From Sacculina carcini (taxonomy: Eukaryota > Arthropoda > Thecostraca > Sacculinidae), in NCBI GenBank assembly GCA_916048095.2, contig OU696572.1, positions 5,847,362 through 5,911,361 on the forward strand: DNA of 64,000 nt, given 5' to 3'. Every line of letters begins with the position of its first letter. Within the stretch, counting starts at the first letter, position 1. Under the pieces are notes generated by a model that worked only from the letters and a program-made list of their open reading frames with translations, did not search any database and was not told the DNA's origin. A program made the position numbers and the translations under genes. Below are positions 1 through 9,121 of the stretch, one piece after another.

Positions 1-183
1 AATGTCATCATCATATCTCAGTCTGAGCTCTCTGCGTGGCTGGCTTACAAGTCGATCACCACCAACTTCCTGGGTAACCACATACGTGTGATTGAAGAAC
101 GGTACCAGGGTCGGTGGGACGTTAACTTCCTGGCGGACTATTGCTGGTGCTTGAAGAGGGACGTCCCATTCGGAAGTCCGTGA
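1..183 (+). pseudogene. 3' end of a repetitive, transposon-like gene (partial)
   Basis: Frame 1 is open from the window edge to a TGA at 181-183 and encodes about 60 residues. The central stretch EERYQGRWDVNFLADYCW followed by CLKRD resembles the C-terminal tail of an uncharacterised multi-copy gene that I recall from arthropod and cnidarian genomes, where a segment reading roughly E-[RK]-RYQGRWD-x-N-x-LADYCW precedes the stop. I infer a truncated copy of that repetitive family; its biochemical function is not known to me. The beginning lies outside the window. It does not resemble DNA2, the host gene downstream. Confidence 0.45.
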
Positions 184-304
184 AAAGATGATGAGGAGGA
201 AAAGATCCGTGAAAAGATGAGGTTGTCATCGAACCGATCGCAGGCAACGATGATGAATTCATGAAGTAGGATGTTGTTTCGGTTATATTTGCATAAAAAG
301 TCAG

Positions 305-544
305 GTGTTCCATTATGTAGGAATACTTGAGTCACAGGTGTTCAATGACACTTGGAGCACAAAATACTTGAGGCACATACATGATGGAACTGGAGACAAG
401 TTTTCGTTTGAGGGAACAAACAATCCAGACGTCTATGACTCAAACGTTGAAGACTTTGTGAAGAAAATACCTAAGCCCATAATTGTTAAGAGCAAGTTGA
501 TGCTCAGTGCTTCTCAGTGCAGTGCTCAGTGCTTGGTGGTTTAG
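305..544 (+). other. Unrecognised open frame, about 79 codons
   Basis: The frame opens just after a possible splice acceptor (AG at 303-304) and runs to a TAG at 542-544. The protein (start HYVGILESQVFNDTWSTKYL) is hydrophilic with no motif I recognise, and its last 15 codons come from a short tandem of the word tcagtgct, so the true coding part may stop earlier. It could belong to the fragment at 1-183 or be chance. No start codon supports it. Confidence 0.2.
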
Positions 545-1322
545 TAGTTAGATAGGTAAATATGTGATGTATCTGCTGTTATTTTTCTGTTTCGTTCTCT
601 TTTTAATTGGGGGCCCACTTTACCCCAAAGCCCGGGGTAAGCAGGCCAGGGTATTATTTAGGTGTATGTACATCAATACATGAGAAATAAAGCTGTCGTT
701 ATTTTTCGAGGGAAACACCGTTAGTATGTACCCATTCATACAATACAAATTCTGTTCTTTTCTGACCTTGAAAAACCTCAGAAATTGGGTCCCACTTACC
801 TCGGGTTGTGGTATTTAAACAAATAAGTGCAACTTTTATGGGTTTTATCGAAAAAAAAGATGCGGACCATTCACTTAGAGCGACTTTAATGTGAGTCGAC
901 TCACATATTACAGTCGAAAACGATACCACGCAACATACAGCGACGAGTTGTACGCCGTATATCAACGATTCACGATACAACTAATGTATATATTGCTTCT
1001 CAATTTCCGATATTCGCTTAACGAGAATTTTGATGTATTTTTTATGCAATAGGAGCATGTGGAATGAATGTATACAAATGAACATATGAAATATATGTAT
1101 ACGAAATGGGAATAATCATTAAATATATCTTATGTATAATATTCAATATCTAAATGGCTTTAAGTTAGTGTTATGTAATGTTTTTCTCTGATTCCACACT
1201 TATTCACGAGTCAACATTTAATTTACAATAACAACACTGAGAAGTGCATTACATTCAGTTGTTTCATCTAGCCCATCAAAGAAGAATAATCAAAGAATAA
1301 TCTAGCCCATCAAAGAAGTCAG
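545..1322. other. AT-rich spacer without recognisable genes
   Basis: Only a possible polyadenylation signal (AATAAA near 685) and short AT-rich runs are visible. A direct duplication of the word tctagcccatcaaagaa occurs near 1268 and 1302. I see no coding region or RNA gene. Confidence 0.5.
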
Positions 1323-1975
1323 TCTTTACTCGGTTCAAGAGCATTCAAATATTGTGCACCAGTGCTATACAATAAATTGCCAAACTATATCAAAATCAGC
1401 TTGAATATTAAAATATTCAAGAAAAGACTTAAGACATTCATGTTTTATAAGGCATATGATCTGGTCAATCAGATTATAAGAGATGACTTCAAATGTTGAT
1501 TATTGACTTGGTCTGAATATTGAAATGTACGTCTTATTATTACCGACTGATTGATGGCTCCTGCTGGTCTTCATATTATGTTCATCATCACATGTGTTGA
1601 TTGTTTCAAGCCTGTCTGTTTAACCTGTCATTATTGCTCTGTTTGGGATCTACTTTATAAATTGATTGTGTTTATTGTTGTTGCGTATGTGTGTTGCTTA
1701 TTTTGTGTAAATGTATGTGTGTATGCGTGTGATAGTTTTGCTTGTATGCTCGTACTTATGTGCAATCTTGTGTATATGTGTGTATGTATGTATAGGTACA
1801 TGCATGTGTGTATGTGTACACGAGTGAGTGTATATCTAAATATTGTGAAGTTTGTTACTGCTGCTGCAAATTATTGCTACCTTGATGTGCTATGTCCTAT
1901 ATAAATTGTGGTTCTGCGAGCTCCTCCGGAGGAGTAGAACTAAAATATTCATAATGAATAAAGAATCAAATTACA
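1323..1975 (+). mobile_element. LINE 3' end: last RT-protein codons plus TG-rich 3' UTR
   Basis: Codons 1323-1499 encode the C-terminal tail of a LINE reverse transcriptase (GSRAFKYCAPVLYNKLP, then KIFKKRLKTF, ending in TGA). This AFxYCAPxLWNxLP...FKKxLKTxLF pattern closes the ORF2 proteins of CR1/L2/Jockey-type elements. The following 470 bp are strongly T/G-rich on this strand and end in a hairpin-forming gagctcctccggaggag and an A-rich segment with AATAAAG near 1959, as expected for a LINE 3' UTR and tail. The 5' part is missing, which is normal for 5'-truncated insertions. It lies on the same strand as DNA2, in an upstream intron or the 5' region. Confidence 0.65.
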
Positions 1976-2299
1976 CGAGGGGAAATCAAACGAAAATATA
2001 CTAAATCTGATTGATAAAAACACGTTTGTTTTTCTGCCCCATCCCACTTGGCAACCATCCCTTCACCACCAGTAGGGAATTTCCCGAATGCTACGAACCT
2101 CTGGTCTAGGCTTGTGTCCGTGATAGGGCGTGATAGAGTTTGCAGCATAAATTATTTGGTTTAATTCTACTTATTCAAATTTTGGTTTTGTATGTCTTTG
2201 AGAGCATAGTATTTCGGGCGTGCACTTGAGGCAGGCCTGTCAAATGTCATTTTGAGGTGATTGTAATTGTTTGATTGTGTTTTTGTCGTGCTACGACAG

Positions 2300-2389
2300 T
2301 CGGTGGTTGGTGTGACGTGTCTTGGTGTCGGTCACGACATGTTCAGTCGGCGCACATTTGACTTGTGCATTCTGGACGAGGCGTCACAG
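2300..2389 (+). CDS. DNA2: DNA2 exon with helicase motif II (30 codons)
   Basis: Exon bounded by acceptor AG at 2298-2299 and donor GT at 2390-2391 (CAG|gtacaa). It is exactly 90 nt, phase 0 at both ends. It encodes [18 protein letters not shown] and then [10 protein letters not shown], which carries the Walker B/motif II acidic pair (DE) that coordinates Mg-ATP. The arrangement matches DNA2, where this segment follows the Walker A exon by roughly 90 residues. The upstream intron end is T/G-rich rather than pyrimidine-rich. Confidence 0.88.
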
Positions 2390-2651
2390 GTACAAACCCT
2401 AGACACAGTGAATGGATATGAGAGTGCACTGGGCATTGCATTTCTCCAATTTCTCTCGCCCACCAAAACACTATAAATATTATTACTCGATTGTGTCACA
2501 TACGCTAGCATATGCTGGCTGCCTGCGTGGATTTGTGCATGTGTATGTTTACATGTATTTACATGTGCGTGTATTCATTTTTGTGTGTATGTGCGTTTGT
2601 ATGTGTGTATTTCTGTTTTTTATGTATGTTTTTGCAAATGTGTGGCTCTGT
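2390..2651 (+). other. DNA2 intron, TG-rich stretch
   Basis: Intronic sequence with a long T/G-rich stretch (about 2505-2660: tgtgtatgt and related words), similar to the 3' UTRs of LINE fragments in this window. No coding frame is supported. Confidence 0.4.
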
Positions 2652-2880
2652 ATTTGCTCTCCGCGGTAGGGGGTTAGAGTTATGCGGCCGCATATGCTTT
2701 GTCTCGTAAAAGGCGACTAGAGGCAAGCATGTATGGTCAGACATCGGCCTGCTACTGGTTACTTGTAATCGGGTACAACCAGACGCATTGTCGAAATCCG
2801 GCTCCCCCAGTGGCGAAAGCCAGTGTGGAAGGTGACTAGACACCCAACAGGAATAAAAAATACCTCTCAAAGTGCGGAGG
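2652..2880 (+). mobile_element. 5' module of the I/Jockey-like LINE, copy 1 (fragment)
   Basis: This segment carries the same ordered words as the 5' ends of the two longer LINE copies at 32781 and 55294: a G-rich run followed by gttagarttatgc, then gtcgtaaaaggcgacta, then tggtcagacatcggcctgctac, gtacaaccag, and gacacccaacaggaa. It is more diverged than the other two and ends before any ORF1 coding. It may be a decayed 5' fragment, or a shorter element that shares the LINE 5' module. Confidence 0.55.
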
Positions 2881-3195
2881 AGCGGGTATTTAGTGATTAT
2901 GGACAGGTTTAGCGGGTGACCTCCTGTTGGAGCGTCTTTATCTGGTGTTCAATGGCTCACAAAATCTCTCGTGCACCAGCAGCAGCAGGCAACAACAACA
3001 ACAACAACAACACATGTATTTCATATAGCGCTCTAATTATCATAGGCGCGAGGAACGGCTAGTTATAAAATGTATACAATGTGGAATTAACAAAACAGTA
3101 TCGCATAAACAAAGATATAAGCAGCGATATACTATGAAGGAACAATTGAAAATAACTATGGATAAAAAAATCAAAGAGTTATTCACACAATATAA

Positions 3196-6096
3196 TTATT
3201 CATCAGAGGAGACACCGAGAAGATATGTACAAAGAGAAGTGGAAAAAGACCTGTAAGAGAGAGAAGATCGAATTTTAAGAGGAAGTTCATTGAACAAACG
3301 AGGTCCAGAGAATAAAAGAGATTTCGAAGACCAGGTGGAGTCGTTGAGAGCACGGGGACAGAAGAGACTACGTGATAGTGAGCGGCCCGGACGATCAGAA
3401 ACAGTAAGAAGAGAACGGAGATAAGGAGGAGCAGAGTCGGAGTGGATGATCTTGAAGATGATGCAGCAAACCTTGTGATGGATTCGCTGCCGTGCAGGAA
3501 GCCATCCAAGTTGGCGGATGAATTTCGAGGTGGGAGTTCTCGGTGGAAGAAGAAAAACAAAACGGCAAGATTGGTTTATAATTTTCTGAAGCGAGCGTAT
3601 ATTTTTACAAGAAACATGAAGATAAAGAGAGTTACAATAGTCTAACCTGGAGAAAATTAAGGACTGTACAAGTGTGATTGATGTAGCATTATCAAGGAAT
3701 CGACTGATAGGATAAAGTTGGCGGAGATTAAGACGACAGGAGCGAGTCACACGTGATATGTTAATTGAGAAAGAGAGATTGTGATCAAAATGTACACCAA
3801 GATCACGAACACACTGAGATAGGGGTAATGGAATTATTGGAGGAGATAATTTGGGAGGATGAAACACAATATATTCAGACTTGGAATGGTTCAAAAGTAG
3901 GTGGCGTGATGAAGCCCAGGAAGTAATATTATTCAAAACCGCAGAAATGCTATTTTCAGAAAATTTTGAGATAGGAAAGTAAAGCTGTAGATCATCCGCG
4001 TAAATGTTGTAAGAAATAGGAAAACGATGAAGAATTGGACAGAGAGAAGACATATACAAATTGAACAATAACGGACCCAATATTGATCCCTGACGTACAC
4101 CACTGGAAAGTTTAACAGAACTCGAAAAAGTGGAATTAGAGCGAACAGAATAAGAACGATTAGAAAAGTATGACTTCATCAATGAAAGAGCCGTAGAAGA
4201 GAGTCCAATAGCGGCAAGGTCGTCACACAAAATTGCATGATCGACGAGGTCAAATGCCGAAGAGAGATCCAGCAGAACAAGCAGAACAGAGTCACCAGAG
4301 GCAAAATGATTGAAGATATCGTTCAATAGGTGCAAAAGGAGAGATTCAGTGGAACGATTAGACACAAAGCCAGATTGAAAAGGATCGAGAACGGTGTTTA
4401 TCAAAGGTGATAATTGCTCGTGTAAGGCCGACTCCAGCAGCTTGGCAGTGAAGTTCAGAACGGAAACAGGGCGGTAATTACCAGGACAGTTAGGGTCAAG
4501 AGTGGGTTTTTTCAGTATTGGTGTGCCAATAGCAGATTTATCAGCAAAAAATAAACCATGTAGAAAAGAAGAATGGATGAGATGGGAAAAAATGGGGGAA
4601 AGGAGGTGAATAGAGTCAGACAAAGCAGATAAATTAATCGGATCGAGAGGACAACGAGAAATTTTAAGTTTTTTAATAAGGCGAGAAGTATGAGCTACCG
4701 AGATATGGGAGAAACTAGACAGAGTGGAGGATGAATTAGTATGAGTGAGAACTGTAGTGGTTGTAGGAAGTAGGGCACGAACCGAATTTAGTTTTTGAGG
4801 GAAGAATTGAGCAAAAGTAGAAGCCGAAATAGGATTGGGAGAGGAGCTGCCAACTGTCAACTGTTTTAGAGTGGACCACTGACGCGAAGGAGAACGAGCA
4901 CAGTCTGCAAGGCGTGACTTATAAAAATCGGCTTTGGCCGTGGTCAGTGCAGAAAGAAACGAATGTCGAGCAGAGCAAAAAGAGTCCCAGTCACTAGGCG
5001 ACCGAGAGCGACGCCACCTACGCTCAAGACGGCGGGACGAAGTTCGCATATGAACTAAGTCCGACGAAAGCCACGGAGGGGGACGGGTCTGTGAGCGAAC
5101 ACGACGAGTGATCAGTGGAAATAATCGTTCATTGATTTCACTGAGAGAAGATGATAGAAAATCAAACACGAATTTGGGATGAATGCCGTGGTAGGTAATG
5201 GGAGGCAAAAGAGAGGAGATCAAAGATTGAAAAATGATAGGACAGAACGACCTGTAATCACGTGCGGAAAAGATGTAGGGGCCCTTGAATGGTGCGGGAG
5301 GAGAATAGTATAATTGGCAAGAAAGGAGAGAATGATCGGAAAAAGTATTGTCGGGAGGAAATGTGAGTGTATCATAAAGATGAAACTTGCTCAAAGTCGA
5401 AGGGTAAATGATAATGTCGAGAACATGGCCAGCTGTGTGAGTAGGAGTGGAATTTGATATCACCAAGTTATGAGAATTAAGAAGTGAAAGAAAATCGGAC
5501 GCAAAAGGATTAGCCAGAGGATTGTCGAGCCAGAAATTAAAGTCGCCGACAATTTTGAAGTTATCCAAAAAGAGTTGAGAGAATTTAAATATAAGAGAAT
5601 CAAACTCGTCAAGAAACCTGGGTGTAGTACCAGGGTGATTTGGGCGATATACAATTAAAATTCCCAATTTTGGCATGGAGGGTAAAGATAAAGATAGCGG
5701 CAAGAATTCAAAAGCTTGTGAAGTAAATTGAGCGACAGCAAGTATAGAAAATGAAAGAGTTGACTTATATACAATACTTAAACCGCCACCGGAGGATTTG
5801 ACAGACCCGGAAGAAGAGCGAGGAGCATGCAGTACGCTGTAAGTAGCAGGGAGATTAGCTGAGAAAGAACCGAAATCAGTATCCAAGAGCCATGTTTCGA
5901 CCAGGCATAAAAAAGCAAAGTTATGAGACAGTAAAAGCTCGGAGATATATGGACACTTATTCCTAGCCGAGCGTATGTTGAGTAAGCCCAGCAGGCTGTT
6001 GTGCGAATAATCAGGATCAGCAGACTTGCAGAACAGTTGCACAGGAAAACCATTTGTAGAAGATAACGGTGTGGTGGGAATATCAGCTGAAGACAT
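3196..6096 (-). CDS. LINE ORF2: AP endonuclease and reverse transcriptase, intact
   Basis: A 966-codon open frame without stops. Residues about 35-280 form the apurinic endonuclease-like domain (LLNIRSARNK near the start, VETWL with the catalytic Glu, VGDFNFWLDNP, and SDHSLLSC with the catalytic His). RT motifs follow: NYRPVSVLNFTAKLLE, FQSGFVSNRSTE, LLDLSSAFDLVDH, SGVRQGSILGPLLF, and the catalytic YADDLQLYF. The C-terminus contains SRLDYCNSLYL and LGWLPARQRI, typical of CR1/L2-type ORF2. The protein nicks target DNA and primes reverse transcription of the LINE RNA. The start ATG at 6096 lies in the same frame as ORF1, separated only by TGA CTA. The catalytic residues I can see are present. 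Confidence 0.92.
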   Translation of the reverse strand: MSSADIPTTPLSSTNGFPVQLFCKSADPDYSHNSLLGLLNIRSARNKCPYISELLLSHNFAFLCLVETWLLDTDFGSFSANLPATYSVLHAPRSSSGSVKSSGGGLSIVYKSTLSFSILAVAQFTSQAFEFLPLSLSLPSMPKLGILIVYRPNHPGTTPRFLDEFDSLIFKFSQLFLDNFKIVGDFNFWLDNPLANPFASDFLSLLNSHNLVISNSTPTHTAGHVLDIIIYPSTLSKFHLYDTLTFPPDNTFSDHSLLSCQLYYSPPAPFKGPYIFSARDYRSFCPIIFQSLISSLLPPITYHGIHPKFVFDFLSSSLSEINERLFPLITRRVRSQTRPPPWLSSDLVHMRTSSRRLERRWRRSRSPSDWDSFCSARHSFLSALTTAKADFYKSRLADCARSPSRQWSTLKQLTVGSSSPNPISASTFAQFFPQKLNSVRALLPTTTTVLTHTNSSSTLSSFSHISVAHTSRLIKKLKISRCPLDPINLSALSDSIHLLSPIFSHLIHSSFLHGLFFADKSAIGTPILKKPTLDPNCPGNYRPVSVLNFTAKLLESALHEQLSPLINTVLDPFQSGFVSNRSTESLLLHLLNDIFNHFASGDSVLLVLLDLSSAFDLVDHAILCDDLAAIGLSSTALSLMKSYFSNRSYSVRSNSTFSSSVKLSSGVRQGSILGPLLFNLYMSSLCPILHRFPISYNIYADDLQLYFPISKFSENSISAVLNNITSWASSRHLLLNHSKSEYIVFHPPKLSPPIIPLPLSQCVRDLGVHFDHNLSFSINISRVTRSCRLNLRQLYPISRFLDNATSITLVQSLIFSRLDYCNSLYLHVSCKNIRSLQKIINQSCRFVFLLPPRTPTSKFIRQLGWLPARQRIHHKVCCIIFKIIHSDSAPPYLRSLLTVSDRPGRSLSRSLFCPRALNDSTWSSKSLLFSGPRLFNELPLKIRSSLSYRSFSTSLCTYLLGVSSDE

Positions 6097-6099
6097 TAG

Positions 6100-6879
6100 T
6101 CATTGGTCACATGACGAACGCAGTGGAGATACGGAAACGGACTGATCAACGCTACATTGCTCAGCTAGCAGCGTCCGACTACGCAGGGCGTTTCGGACAG
6201 CGACGAGTGAGGGACACTGGGGCGAGAACGATGAGTGATCATGCGGACGATTAGACTGACGACAGTTGACACAGCACACTGAGGACTTATCTGGACAATC
6301 CTTTGACAGATGAGACCCCGCGCAAATGCCACAACACGTATGATTTCTTGGAGAGCAGCGGGATGACGTGTGTCCAAGACGAGCACAGCGGTGACATCGT
6401 GCCACCCAGAAGCGGTCATACACAGGGCATGACGTCAGATCGACGAATAGACGATCACCAGCCCTCTTGATGGACTGGCGGACCGCCGGCGACACTGATA
6501 GAACTCCGAGACCAGCACCAGCGCGCGTCTTTGAAATGAAGCGTACCTTCAAGTCCGCTGGCGAGGCATCAGCTAAAAACGAATTTTTCAGCCGAATAGA
6601 TGTTGCAAGACTCTCCGGCGTCGAGTCAAGTGGGATATTGACCACTGTGACTTTCGGCTGCAGCATTGGAGCAGGGATAGCGACCTTCACGTCATGCATG
6701 TTATTGCGAACAGATGCAGCCACCCGGTCCACCTGTTCCTGAGAGCCACACTTCAGCACGATTTTGTTGTCAGAAGATCTTGCTGCGAGAATAGGCTCAG
6801 TCTTCAGGACCGATCTGAGCTCGTCCTGGTGAATTTTGTGTTCGCCGGCACGCACGGCTACGGTATACGATCGTTTCAC
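6100..6879 (-). CDS. LINE ORF1: gag-like nucleic-acid-binding protein with zinc knuckles
   Basis: About 259 codons ending in TGA at 6100-6102. An N-terminal region with a likely RNA-binding fold (VTVVNIPLDSTPESLATSI) is followed by two to three Cys/His knuckles: CHRCARLGHTSSRC, CGICAGSHLSKDC and CVNCRQSNRPHDH. Such proteins coat LINE RNA. No ATG opens this frame; the frame is open further upstream to about 6990 in a reading that does not match the PHD frame, so a frameshift near 6930 probably split an originally longer ORF1. It shares frame with ORF2. Confidence 0.8.
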   Translation of the reverse strand: MKRSYTVAVRAGEHKIHQDELRSVLKTEPILAARSSDNKIVLKCGSQEQVDRVAASVRNNMHDVKVAIPAPMLQPKVTVVNIPLDSTPESLATSIRLKNSFLADASPADLKVRFISKTRAGAGLGVLSVSPAVRQSIKRAGDRLFVDLTSCPVYDRFWVARCHRCARLGHTSSRCSPRNHTCCGICAGSHLSKDCPDKSSVCCVNCRQSNRPHDHSSFSPQCPSLVAVRNALRSRTLLAEQCSVDQSVSVSPLRSSCDQ

Positions 6880-7007
6880 GAGTGCGTGGGTGCGGTGTGG
6901 GGCGAGACACTCTGTTACGCTGGCTGGTTTACCGCAGGTGTGTAGATGGTCGTTTCCATGGTCGTCACTGACTTCTTTATGTCAGTGAGCTGGCTGCATA
7001 TTTCCGA

Positions 7008-7274
7008 CTATTTCTCCGCTGGAGGAGACTTCTTAAATGAGCAAAACTCATTCTTGCAAGTTGGGCAGATCCAGAACAAGCGATGCTTTTTAATTGCATT
7101 CAATGCAGGGGTGGATAGAGCAGCGCAAGATGCGTGGAACGACTCACTACAACTCTGGCACTGTATATACGCCCCTGATTTGAGCGAGTCACCACAGTGA
7201 CAAACACGGTCGGCAGAGAGAGGAGCAGCAGCAGAGGGCATGGCTAATCCCTTGTCCGAACAGGGGAAGCACAC
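7008..7274 (-). CDS. PHD-finger segment of LINE ORF1 (N-terminal part)
   Basis: An 88-codon frame starting MCFPCSDKG. It contains a PHD zinc finger: CHCGDSLKSGAYIQCQSC, then FHASC, then LFWICPTC, fitting the C4-H-C3 spacing. It ends at TAG (7008-7010), after which the same frame continues with a heptad-like SQLTDIKKSVTTMETTI before another stop. This suggests one PHD plus knuckle protein broken by a nonsense mutation and a frameshift; alternatively it is a separate small ORF. PHD fingers in other proteins read histone H3 tails, and in CR1-like LINEs may help target chromatin, which is inference. Confidence 0.75.
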   Translation of the reverse strand: MCFPCSDKGLAMPSAAAPLSADRVCHCGDSLKSGAYIQCQSCSESFHASCAALSTPALNAIKKHRLFWICPTCKNEFCSFKKSPPAEK

Positions 7275-7390
7275 ACAAGATCAACACAAAGATAAGAGAA
7301 CCCACGAAAACACAACCACACACGGCGACGACTGAAACACGACTGAAGCGCGACCACATCGACAGAGTCAGCGTCCGGCGCGGTTCAATG

Positions 7391-7958
7391 ATTATGTTGT
7401 GTATAAGTTTAATCGGACATAGTGATTCTTAGAATCAGGGGGATATGTGTTGTGTTTATTGTCGATTGTATTGGTGTGTTTATATCGTGTGTACATTGCA
7501 AGGTATTATGTTTTATATTATATATAGTCGTGTGTGTATGCATGATATGTATTTGTACGTGTGCGTGGGAGTGTGATCTTGTGAATTGTTGTTTAAGCGC
7601 GCGGAGGTAGCTGCGTCGCACAAGCGCGGGCCATACAACAATAAAATCATGTTTCATGATTTGATATTGAGCAAAGTAAAATATCAGATGTAGAGATAAT
7701 AAAAGTCCATATATGAGGATGGTAAATACCAATTGAAACCATACGCCAATGGTACTTGTAGGTACGAAATTTTTTCGGACTATTACGGTACGTTGCGAAG
7801 ATGTTGTACGGTACGATTTTTTTGGTACGAATCACGAAAGACCAATCGTACCATACCACACTTCATTCACTGCACAGTCCGACAAACACTAGCAACTGGA
7901 ATTTGGTCGCGCACATCCGGAGACACGGCAAGCACTTATTGGTGCGGTTCCAAAAATT
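7391..7958 (+). other. DNA2 intron; possible LINE 3' UTR remnant
   Basis: The stretch 7395-7650 is T/G-rich and ends in a GC-rich hairpin-like gcgcgcggaggtagctgcg and then caataaaat, resembling the LINE tail at 1500-1975, but I see no coding part. 7650-7958 holds a repeated ggtacgaat/ggtacgattttttt word and nothing else that I recognise. Confidence 0.3.
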
Positions 7959-7998
7959 GGAAGTAGTCTAATTGCCCAAGTTCAATTAGACTACTTCC
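7959..7998. repeat. 40-bp hairpin, 16-bp perfect arms
   Basis: ggaagtagtctaattg at 7959-7974 is followed after 8 nt by its exact reverse complement caattagactacttcc (7983-7998). It may be the remnant of a small foldback element in the intron. Confidence 0.7.
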
Positions 7999-8198
7999 AC
8001 TTTTTCATTCCAACATAATTTTCTCATTTTCATATTTTTCCTGGTTTGTTTCTTTGCAGGCTTTTTTTCTGGTGGCTTACAAATGTGTAAAAATAGTACA
8101 TCTGATCTTCATTTATTTGTGGATTTTTCCTAGCTTCTTGACAAGCTGTTTCGACTTTAGTCTGTCTTCTTTGTTTATATATCTATCTACGAAGGCGT

Positions 8199-8225
8199 TG
8201 TGTGTGTGTGTGTGTGTGTGTGTGT
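8199..8225 (+). repeat. (TG)n tract before a DNA2 splice acceptor
   Basis: About 13 TG dinucleotides end 32 nt before the acceptor AG at 8256-8257, in the place where a polypyrimidine tract is normally found. Confidence 0.85.
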
Positions 8226-8257
8226 AGTTGTGTATGTGTGCTTGTGTGTGAGGGCAG

Positions 8258-8638
8258 GTGGTATTACCGACAGCGCTCGGGCCGTTGCTGTTGTGTCGAC
8301 GGTTCGTGCTGGTCGGTGACAGTCGACAGCTGGCGCCCGTCGTCTGTGTGCCGGCTGCCCGCCAACATGGCCTCGAACAGTCGCTGTTTGACCTGCTACT
8401 CTCGTCGCCACATCCGCCGCCGTACAATAGTATGAATGAAGAATCAGCGGCGGCAGAGGACGAGCAGGAATCTCTTGGTTTTGACAGAGGTGATGAGCAC
8501 GTGGTGCAGCTGACAGTGCAGTACCGCATGAACGAGCGGCTGATGTCGCTGTCTAATGAGTTGATCTACGCTGGCGCCATGATGTGCGACAGCGAGCGCG
8601 TGCGCCATGCCACCTTGCCGCCGCCCGCTCCTTGTCAG
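8258..8638 (+). CDS. DNA2: DNA2 exon with helicase motifs III and IV (127 codons)
   Basis: The acceptor AG at 8256-8257 and donor CAG|GT at 8638/8639 bound 381 nt, phase 0 on both sides. It encodes VLPTALGPLLLCRRFVLVGD, then SRQLAP (motif III, couples ATP hydrolysis to unwinding), SLFDLL, and VVQLTVQYRMNERLMSLSN (motif IV region). A 35-residue Pro/Glu/Asp-rich linker (SSPHPPPYNSMNEESAAAED and on) between SLFDLL and the QYRM motif is longer than in vertebrate DNA2 as I remember it. A second in-frame CAG|GT at 8659/8660 could extend the exon by seven codons; I prefer the first because the extension adds only hydrophobic residues unlike the family. Confidence 0.85.
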
Positions 8639-8670
8639 GTGCTCCTTGTCATATGTCAGGTGTATATATA

Positions 8671-9059
8671 TACCATATATTTCGGCCTATAATGCGACCG
8701 TCAGATAAGACGAGGTAGAAAATTTTAGCAAATTGTTATGCATTTATCATATATCGGTTGTATAAGACGACTGCTAAATGACGACTGGAGCATATGAAGC
8801 ATATGGATACATATGGAGCAGGTTTGATTTTTGATATTGTTGATGTTGTACTGTAATACCTACTCTTATTGTGAAATAATGGTGTTTGTAATCAATCATT
8901 TTTATTTACAACCAAAATGATACTGATTTTGTCATGTAAAATGAAAAATTATGTACGCAGAATTCAAGGTATGACTTTTATATCGGCTGTATAAGACGAC
9001 CCACAATTTTTAAGGGTGATTTTTTTACTTTAAGTGTCGTCTTATACGCCGAAATATAC

Positions 9060-9063
<4 letters not shown>
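8671..9063. mobile_element. MITE with about 29-bp terminal inverted repeats
   Basis: The right end carries gtcgtcttatacgccgaaat followed by atacggta. The left end carries the degenerate complement taccatatatttcggcctat followed by aatgcgac. Internal copies of the word ggctgtataagacgac occur near 8757 and 8985. There is no coding capacity. Both ends abut TA-rich sequence, consistent with a TA target. Its left end lies only about 12 to 32 bp beyond the DNA2 exon donor, depending on which donor is used. Confidence 0.6.

Positions 9064-9097
<34 letters not shown>
9063..9097. repeat. (TA)n microsatellite
   Basis: About 16 TA units between the MITE and the 299-bp hairpin element. Confidence 0.9.
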
Positions 9098-9098
<1 letters not shown>

Positions 9099-9121
9099 TG
9101 GAAGTAGGCCATTTGTAATGC

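Larger units (their letters stand above)
2986..7390 (-). mobile_element. CR1/L2-type LINE, antisense in DNA2 intron, (TTG)n tail
   Basis: Read on the minus strand the order is: about 115 bp of 5' UTR (7275-7390), a PHD-finger frame, an ORF1 with zinc knuckles, a complete ORF2 (endonuclease plus RT), and a 3' UTR ending in gagcgctatatgaaatacatg and (TTG)n at about 2991-3020. PHD fingers in ORF1 are known from CR1-like LINEs. ORF2 is uninterrupted, so the insertion is probably young, although ORF1 appears broken. It occupies most of the 5.9-kb intron between the first two visible DNA2 exons and is transcriptionally antisense to the gene. I could not identify target-site duplications by eye. Confidence 0.85.

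Noticed and set aside
1..544. Upstream DNA2 exons
   Set aside because: Neither frame resembles the Walker A or nuclease parts of DNA2.
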